Of a stretch of 64,000 nucleotides of DNA, positions 59,664 through 64,000 are shown one piece after another. A program made the position numbers and the translations under genes. The notes beneath the pieces were generated by a model. It saw only the letters and a program-made list of their open reading frames with translations. It ran no database searches and had not been told where the DNA came from. Source of the DNA: Candidatus Nitrosopelagicus brevis (GTDB taxonomy: Archaea > Thermoproteota > Nitrososphaeria > Nitrososphaerales > Nitrosopumilaceae); NCBI RefSeq assembly GCF_000812185.1, contig NZ_CP007026.1:557222-621221 (forward strand), written 5' to 3'. The stretch's first letter is position 1, and each line of letters starts with the position of its first letter.

Positions 59664-59900
59664 CTAATCAGAACTTGCTTCTTGAGAACGAGCCTCTTCC
59701 AAATAAGCACGTCTTTCTTCAAGCTCACTTTCTTTATCGACAGATAAATCGTCATCAACTATCACTATGCCTGAATCTAATGGTTCTGAATTTGCTTTAT
59801 TTTTTGTAGATTTTTTTGTAGTCTTTTTTGTAGTCTTTTTAGCAACTTTTTTTGTAGTCTTTTTAGCAACTTTTTTTGTGGTTTTTTTCTTTTCTGCCAA
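59664..59900 (-). CDS. Small protein with a Lys/Thr repeat tail and acidic end
   Basis: The 78-residue protein begins with repeated KKTTKKVAKKTTKK units (residues ~3-35), encoded by near-identical 24-nt DNA repeats, then changes to an acidic half (SGIVIVDDDLSVDKESELEE). The basic part resembles histone H1-like or nucleic-acid-compacting tails. It is a single gene 35 nt upstream of the RAM pair. Function inferred only from composition. Confidence 0.7.
   Translation of the reverse strand: MAEKKKTTKKVAKKTTKKVAKKTTKKTTKKSTKNKANSEPLDSGIVIVDDDLSVDKESELEERRAYLEEARSQEASSD
59820..59890 (-). repeat. Short tandem coding repeats
   Basis: Units of about 24 nt, reading AAAAAAGTTGCTAAAAAG ACTAC on the minus strand, repeat with small differences inside the Lys-rich gene. 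They encode KKVAKKTT. The A-rich repetition could allow repeat-number variation between strains. Confidence 0.6.
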
Positions 59901-59958
59901 GTTATTCGATGAAAATCAGAATATCATCTTATTAAATATTTCATTATGGAAAATTAAG

Positions 59959-60032
59959 TGCCGAGGGGGTGATTTGAACTCCCGACAGCCACGTCTTCAG
60001 CGTGGTGCTCTCCCAGGCTGAGCTACCTCGGC
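59959..60032 (-). tRNA. tRNA-Phe (GAA)
   Basis: The reverse complement folds into a 74-nt tRNA: acceptor GCCGAGG/CCTCGGC, D arm GCTC/GAGC, anticodon stem CCACG/CGTGG with loop CTGAAGA (GAA, Phe), T loop TTCAAAT and discriminator A. No CCA or intron. The T stem GGGAG/CACCC has an A52-A62 mismatch. Confidence 0.95.
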
Positions 60033-60073
60033 ATGAAAAACTTGCGAATTGATTGAAATTAAAGCGTATCCTT

Positions 60074-60610
60074 TCAGGGTTTCCAAACTATGTCAGGCTT
60101 ATCTTTCCTATTGTTAATTGAACGTGCTAAAATGAACATTAGATCAGAAAGTCTATTCAAGTAAATTGCTGCATCTTTATTGATTTCTTCATTTCTAGAT
60201 AATGCCACAACATGTGTTTCTGCTCTTCTAGATATGGTTCGGGATAGATGAAGTATAGATGCAAGTAATGTTCCTCCAGGTAAGATAAAGCTAGTTAACG
60301 GCTCTAATTGAGGCTCAAGTAAATCCATTTTTTGTTCTAAGAAAGTAATCATTTCAGGAGAAGTTCTGATTTTTTTATCGGACATTTTTGGATTTGCAAG
60401 ATCTGAACCGACAATAAATAAATCGTTTTGAATTTTAATCAAAATATCTTTAATTTCAGGATCTAATTCAAGAGATAAAGCAACTCCAATTGAGGAATTA
60501 AGTTCATCGACTGCACCGTATGACAATATTCTTTCATCAGATTTCCATACACGTGAATTGTCAAATAATGATGTTTTACCTTCGTCCCCTGTTTTAGTAT
60601 AAATCTTCAT
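60074..60610 (-). CDS. Cob(I)yrinic acid a,c-diamide adenosyltransferase (PduO type)
   Basis: The 178-residue enzyme has the PduO signature TKTGDEGKTSLFDNSRVWKS, LSYGAVDELNSSIGVALSL, and RTISRRAETHVVALSRNEE with DLMFILARSINN. It adds the adenosyl group from ATP to cob(I)alamin. Ammonia-oxidising archaea make cobalamin, and adenosylcobalamin is needed by methylmalonyl-CoA mutase of the carbon cycle. It is 42 nt downstream of nothing coding; the tRNA-Phe lies between it and the Lys-rich gene. Confidence 0.93.
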   Translation of the reverse strand: MKIYTKTGDEGKTSLFDNSRVWKSDERILSYGAVDELNSSIGVALSLELDPEIKDILIKIQNDLFIVGSDLANPKMSDKKIRTSPEMITFLEQKMDLLEPQLEPLTSFILPGGTLLASILHLSRTISRRAETHVVALSRNEEINKDAAIYLNRLSDLMFILARSINNRKDKPDIVWKP

Positions 60611-60656
60611 AAAAATTCGCTTACTGCATATCTATTAAGGGTATGTTAAAATTCAC

Positions 60657-61262
60657 ATGGTGCCAACAATATTGATCATGGAAGAAATCAATGAGGGCAA
60701 TAGATTATTTCTTGAAAAGAAATTTCAAGATGCAATAAAAAAATACAATATAATTTTAGATAAGGAGCCTGATAATTTGATTGCTTTAAACAATAAGGGT
60801 TATTCCTTGAGCAAATTAAAAAAATATTCTGATGCACTCGTATGCTATGATAAATTTTTACAAATAAATCCTAACGATAAAACAGTTTTAATTAATAAAA
60901 TATCGTTATTTAGAAAAACTGGAGAATTTCACAAAGCAGTGGGTATTTGTGATGAATTATTAAAAAATAATCCTGATGAAATTATTGCCCTATATCACAA
61001 ATTACGTATTTTAAAAAAATTAAACCGATTTGCTGAATCTAATACGATATGTATGAAATTAGCTGATATTTATCCAGAAAATGGGGAGGTGTTATATGAA
61101 ATGGCATCTAATTTTTTAAAACTCGGAAATAAAGAACAATTTTTCAATTTACTGCAAAAAGCGGTAAATGCACTACCTAATTTGAAAAATAAATCAAAAC
61201 AAAATAAAGAATTTGAGGAATTTTTTAGAGATGAGAGATTTATGAATATTGTATCTTACTAG
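60657..61262 (+). CDS. TPR repeat protein
   Basis: This 201-residue protein has about four tetratricopeptide repeats: EGNRLFLEKKFQDAIKKYNI, NLIALNNKGYSLSKLKKYSD, ALVCYDKFLQINPNDKTVLI and KAVGICDELLKNNPDEIIAL. It probably mediates protein contacts. A TATTAAGG box at 60629-60636 fits ATG 60657. The HD gene follows after 33 nt. Confidence 0.88.
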   Translation: MVPTILIMEEINEGNRLFLEKKFQDAIKKYNIILDKEPDNLIALNNKGYSLSKLKKYSDALVCYDKFLQINPNDKTVLINKISLFRKTGEFHKAVGICDELLKNNPDEIIALYHKLRILKKLNRFAESNTICMKLADIYPENGEVLYEMASNFLKLGNKEQFFNLLQKAVNALPNLKNKSKQNKEFEEFFRDERFMNIVSY

Positions 61263-61295
61263 TGAATTTATTAAAAAGAATGGAATTAGGAAGAT

Positions 61296-61820
61296 ATGAT
61301 TTCTGAATTCTTTTTTCAAATAGCTGAATTAAAAAAATTACCACGTTCTGGTTGGAAAATCAAAGTCGGATTAGAAAATTCCGAATCAGTTGCAGAACAT
61401 TCCTACATGATGTCTGTGATGTCAATGGTATTGTCGGATATGAAATCTCTTGATTCAGAAAAGGTACTCAAAATGGCCATCTTACATGATTGGGCAGAAT
61501 CAAAAATCGGGGATTTCATGCCTGAACAAATTGGTTATGACAAAAAATCAGAATTAGAAAATTATGCCATGAGTGAAATTCTAGAATCTCTTCCACAAAA
61601 AATTCAGAATGACTATCAAAATATTTGGGATGAGTTTTTGTCTAGAGAAACACCTGAATCTAAACTAGTTTACGAATTGGATAAATTAGAAATGGCATTA
61701 CAAGCAAAAATTTATGAAAAAGATGTTGATCCTGAAAAAGTTAAACCATTTATAATTTCTGCAGTCGAACAAATAATAGATCCTGATGTGAAGAAGGTTC
61801 TAATGGACATCTTAAAATAA
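61296..61820 (+). CDS. HD-domain 5'-deoxynucleotidase-like phosphohydrolase
   Basis: The 174-residue protein has the YfbR/HDDC2 pattern: VAEHSYMMSVMSMVLSDM, the HD pair in AILHDWAESKIGDFMPEQI, and LVYELDKLEMALQAKIYEK. Such enzymes hydrolyse deoxynucleoside 5'-monophosphates. Metal ligands His and Asp are all visible. It is followed by a small coiled-coil gene 28 nt later. Confidence 0.9.
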   Translation: MISEFFFQIAELKKLPRSGWKIKVGLENSESVAEHSYMMSVMSMVLSDMKSLDSEKVLKMAILHDWAESKIGDFMPEQIGYDKKSELENYAMSEILESLPQKIQNDYQNIWDEFLSRETPESKLVYELDKLEMALQAKIYEKDVDPEKVKPFIISAVEQIIDPDVKKVLMDILK

Positions 61821-61848
61821 TTATAAATTTACTTTTTAGTATTAGATC

Positions 61849-62082
61849 ATGTCAGAAAATCAAGATGAATTGATAAAAGCACAAAATGAGCTAATTGGAA
61901 TTTTATTTGAAATTATTAAACGATTACAATCAAATAATGATTTGGATACAGAATATTTCAAAATAATTGGAAAAGATAGTAGGACAGAAAATGAAAATTT
62001 GAGATTAAATGAAATAACTAAAGAACGTAAAGATAATGCAGATGTTGTTTCCAGATTATTAAAACAAATTGAATCTAATTAA
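61849..62082 (+). CDS. Small helical hypothetical protein
   Basis: The 77-residue protein is nearly all helix (DELIKAQNELIGILFEIIKR, ENLRLNEITKERKDNADVVS), consistent with a coiled-coil dimer. No family is recognised. Its stop overlaps the convergent gene by 4 nt (TTAA). Confidence 0.6.
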   Translation: MSENQDELIKAQNELIGILFEIIKRLQSNNDLDTEYFKIIGKDSRTENENLRLNEITKERKDNADVVSRLLKQIESN

Positions 62083-62393
62083 TGCCCACAACTACATGAA
62101 TCCCCATCATCACAAGTATCATCTACAATTCTAAACTTGTTTGTTTGTTCAAATCGGGATTGTGCATAATGTGAGATGTTCACAATACGTGTTTTCACAT
62201 CTTTAACATTCCAACTACCTTCATTTTCAAACCACGATTCAATTTCATCTACATCATACCTTTCCCCTTTTTCATTAATTTCTTTGAAAATTTGTTTTAT
62301 GAGAGATTCATTTTCAGATGTTAAGTGAGTTTTATCCTCAACTAAAGTCGTAATTTCATTTAAACGCATTATTGTTGAATTCAGTAGTGGCAT
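62079..62393 (-). CDS. Small protein with Cys/His-rich metal-binding tail
   Basis: This 104-residue protein has a winged-helix-like helical body (NESLIKQIFKEINEKGERYD, VDEIESWFENEGSWNVKDVK) and ends CDDGDSCSCGH, a likely metal site or thiol tail. A TATTATAAA box at 62415-62423 is leaderless spacing for ATG 62393. Function unknown; a redox or metal sensor is possible. Confidence 0.65.
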   Translation of the reverse strand: MPLLNSTIMRLNEITTLVEDKTHLTSENESLIKQIFKEINEKGERYDVDEIESWFENEGSWNVKDVKTRIVNISHYAQSRFEQTNKFRIVDDTCDDGDSCSCGH

Positions 62394-62402
62394 AGAATTG
62401 TT

Positions 62403-62423
62403 AATTTATATCGCATTTATAAT
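62403..62423. promoter_or_regulatory. Overlapping divergent TATA boxes
   Basis: AATTTATAT (62403-62410 core) is 28 nt before the plus gene at 62435, and TATTATAAA on the minus strand (62415-62423) is 26 nt before the minus gene at 62393. The two promoters cross over in 41 nt, so they may compete. Confidence 0.45.
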
Positions 62424-62434
62424 ATTTCTATTAC

Positions 62435-62782
62435 ATGCAATATTTTCAAGCATTGAAAAAAGGACAAAAAAGAGTAGAAGCATCCAGAGCATATCTAAAT
62501 TCTATATCAAACGATAGAGCAATGCCAGCTTTAGCATTACGAGATAACAAAACCAATGTGTGGGAGCCAGTTGGAGAAGAAAACCTCTATGCTGTAATTG
62601 ATGAGTCATCAGGTTTTGTTTTAACAGACTCAAGTGGATATATTATTGCGTTATGTGATGCAAAAGGTACCTCAAAATCATTGGTTCAGAGTCTCAATCA
62701 AGAACAAAAGGACAACATTGTAGAATTACTGAAAAAAGATAACATTGTAGAGTACAAAGGCAAAGTAGCTTTACCTGTGTAG
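62435..62782 (+). CDS. Hypothetical protein
   Basis: The 115-residue soluble protein begins MQYFQALKKGQKRVEASRAY and contains a beta-hairpin-rich middle (NLYAVIDESSGFVLTDSSGY, IIALCDAKGTSKSL). No family is recognised. It lies 32 nt ahead of the LOR/SDH gene in the same direction, with a separate AT-rich box between them. Confidence 0.62.
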   Translation: MQYFQALKKGQKRVEASRAYLNSISNDRAMPALALRDNKTNVWEPVGEENLYAVIDESSGFVLTDSSGYIIALCDAKGTSKSLVQSLNQEQKDNIVELLKKDNIVEYKGKVALPV

Positions 62783-62814
62783 ATTTTATTAATGCCATCA
62801 AATATCATAGTAAG

Positions 62815-64000
62815 ATGAACAAATATTCAAAAATCATTGAAGTCAAGGGTCACCTCATCGATTCATTGGTTTTAACAAAAATCTTTGATAGAGTTATGGA
62901 TCTGGATGGTAAATTTGAGGTTATGAAAATCTCAGTTGGAAAACTGAAAACAGATGAAAGTTATGCAAAATTACGAGTTATTGGAAAAAATAAAACTCAT
63001 TTGAGTGAAATAATGACTGCCTTACATAGAGAAGGTGCAACTACAAAGACTCAAAAAAATTGTAAAACTAAATCTGCATTAAAAAACATGGTATTTCCAG
63101 ACAATTTTTACAGCACTACAAACAACCACACGGCAATTTATCATAATAACAAATGGGTTGATGTAGATAATATGATGATGGACAAATGTATTGTTGTTAA
63201 AGGAAATAATGCAAAATGTGTTCCAATTAGAGAAGTAAAAAAAGGTGACAAAGTTGTTGTTGGTGAAGAAGGAATTAAAGTTTCAACTCCAGAACGTCCT
63301 AGAGAAGGAATGAATGTATTTCAATTTATGGGAAGTGGAAGTTCTAGTGAACGTCCAACTCAACATATTGCACGAAAGGTAGCTGAAGACATCATAAATA
63401 CAAAAAAGAAACGAGGTAAAATTGTACTAGTTGGGGGTCCTGCAATTGTTCATACAGGAGCTGCTGATGCAGTTGCAAAAATGATTAAAACAGGACACAT
63501 TAATGCAGTTCTAGCTGGAAATGCACTTGCAGTACACGATGTAGAATATGCCACCCTAGGAACATCATTAGGAATGAAAGTTAAAGATGGCACATTAGCT
63601 GTCAGAGGTCACAGAAATCATATGGATGCTATCAATTCTGTTTTCAAAGCAGGTTCTTTGAAGAAAATGGTTCAACAGAAAAAGCTTAGACGTGGAATAA
63701 TGTATGAATGTGTTAAAAAGAATATTCCATTTGTTTTGGCAGGATCATTAAGAGATGATGGGCCACTGCCAGATGTAATTACAGATATTGCAGAAGCCCA
63801 AAGAGAATACAAGAAGGTTTTGAAGGATGCAAGTATGGTGATCATGGTATCTACAATGTTACACTCTATTGCAACAGGCAATATGCTACCTGCAAATGTC
63901 AAGGTAATTGTAATCGATATCAACCAACCTACGGTAACAAAATTGATGGATAGAGGAACATGGCAGGCATTAGGAATAGTATCTGATGTAGGTGCATTCT
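62815..64000 (+). CDS. LOR/SDH (TIGR00300) family enzyme, C-terminus outside the window
   Basis: At least 395 residues are visible from ATG 62815. The N-terminal region (KIIEVKGHLIDSLVLTKIFD) is the LOR/SDH domain, followed by VVVGEEGIKVSTPERPREGM and a Rossmann-like part (GKIVLVGGPAIVHTGAADAV, VILVID-like KVIVIDINQPTVTKLMDRGT). Family members include archaeal ornithine cyclodeaminase and the C-terminal part of cyanobacterial arginine-degrading enzymes. It probably makes proline from ornithine. A TTTATTAA box 28 nt upstream fits a leaderless start. Confidence 0.88.
   Translation, partial: MNKYSKIIEVKGHLIDSLVLTKIFDRVMDLDGKFEVMKISVGKLKTDESYAKLRVIGKNKTHLSEIMTALHREGATTKTQKNCKTKSALKNMVFPDNFYSTTNNHTAIYHNNKWVDVDNMMMDKCIVVKGNNAKCVPIREVKKGDKVVVGEEGIKVSTPERPREGMNVFQFMGSGSSSERPTQHIARKVAEDIINTKKKRGKIVLVGGPAIVHTGAADAVAKMIKTGHINAVLAGNALAVHDVEYATLGTSLGMKVKDGTLAVRGHRNHMDAINSVFKAGSLKKMVQQKKLRRGIMYECVKKNIPFVLAGSLRDDGPLPDVITDIAEAQREYKKVLKDASMVIMVSTMLHSIATGNMLPANVKVIVIDINQPTVTKLMDRGTWQALGIVSDVGAF

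Noticed and set aside
59820-59900. CRISPR-like repeat array
   Set aside because: The repeats are contiguous codon repeats within a Lys-rich gene and have no unique spacers.
1-64000. Insertion sequences, integrases, prophage or defence islands
   Set aside because: No transposase, integrase, restriction, toxin-antitoxin or Cas gene was recognised on either strand, and gene content is mainly housekeeping.

Overview
The window is AT-rich archaeal DNA that fits a marine ammonia-oxidising archaeon of the Nitrososphaerota (Thaumarchaeota), close to Nitrosopumilus or Nitrosarchaeum. The grounds are an archaeal S10/spc-type ribosomal cluster that includes Rpp29 and S4e, an ESCRT-III (CdvB) division protein, a proteasome alpha subunit, type II GAPDH, HMG-CoA synthase, a DUF6659-type protein, and exported proteins with the W-rich 'PxWIKxxAGWW' repeat common in this phylum. 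No ammonia-oxidation gene lies in the window, so the lineage is an inference. Most genes not inside an operon have a TATA-like box 25-30 nt before the start codon, which points to leaderless mRNAs. I used this spacing to choose many starts.

Layout. 1-970: the end of an unknown gene and a double winged-helix regulator. 1-10.4 kb: a run of plus-strand exported proteins (three of unknown function, then a sialidase-like propeller with W-rich repeats) ending in a fused thioredoxin/CcdA thiol-redox membrane protein. 10.4-18.1 kb: purine synthesis (purS, purQ, purL, purF, purC) with small accessory genes and a likely hairpin RNA. 18.1-21.5 kb: small genes, palindromic elements and tRNA-Asn. 21.5-29.6 kb: a minus-strand ribosomal operon from L3 to L6, without L2. 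29.6-32.7 kb: SPOUT methyltransferase, proteasome alpha, CdvB. 32.7-34.6 kb: CcdA plus a DipZ-type thioredoxin. 34.7-39 kb: divergent biotin genes (bioB-bioF and bioA-bioD). 39-45.7 kb: HMG-CoA synthase, DsbA-like protein, GAPDH, CNNM/CorC protein, threonine synthase. 46.9-51.7 kb: Hjc-like nuclease, a four-gene operon (sugar nucleotidyltransferase, F420-type oxidoreductase, thiolase, DUF35), DedA. 51.7-54.8 kb: divergent purK and purE, then threonine ammonia-lyase. 54.8-64 kb: a second likely hairpin RNA, a class III nucleotidyl cyclase, many small genes, tRNA-Phe, cobalamin adenosyltransferase, a TPR protein, an HD phosphohydrolase, and the start of a LOR/SDH (TIGR00300) enzyme.

Working together: six de novo purine proteins are encoded in two places. 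Three separate extracytoplasmic thiol systems (TlpA-CcdA fusion, CcdA plus DipZ-like protein, DsbA) occur within 33 kb, and the first overlaps the gene of a CPCC-containing exported propeller that could be its substrate. Biotin synthesis is complete for bioB, bioF, bioA and bioD and has a probable operator between its divergent promoters.

The strongest unexplained signals are the two hairpin RNAs with their own TATA boxes, a 22-bp palindrome present twice, a set of unlisted micro-membrane proteins, and the near-universal abutting or overlapping of convergent stop codons.
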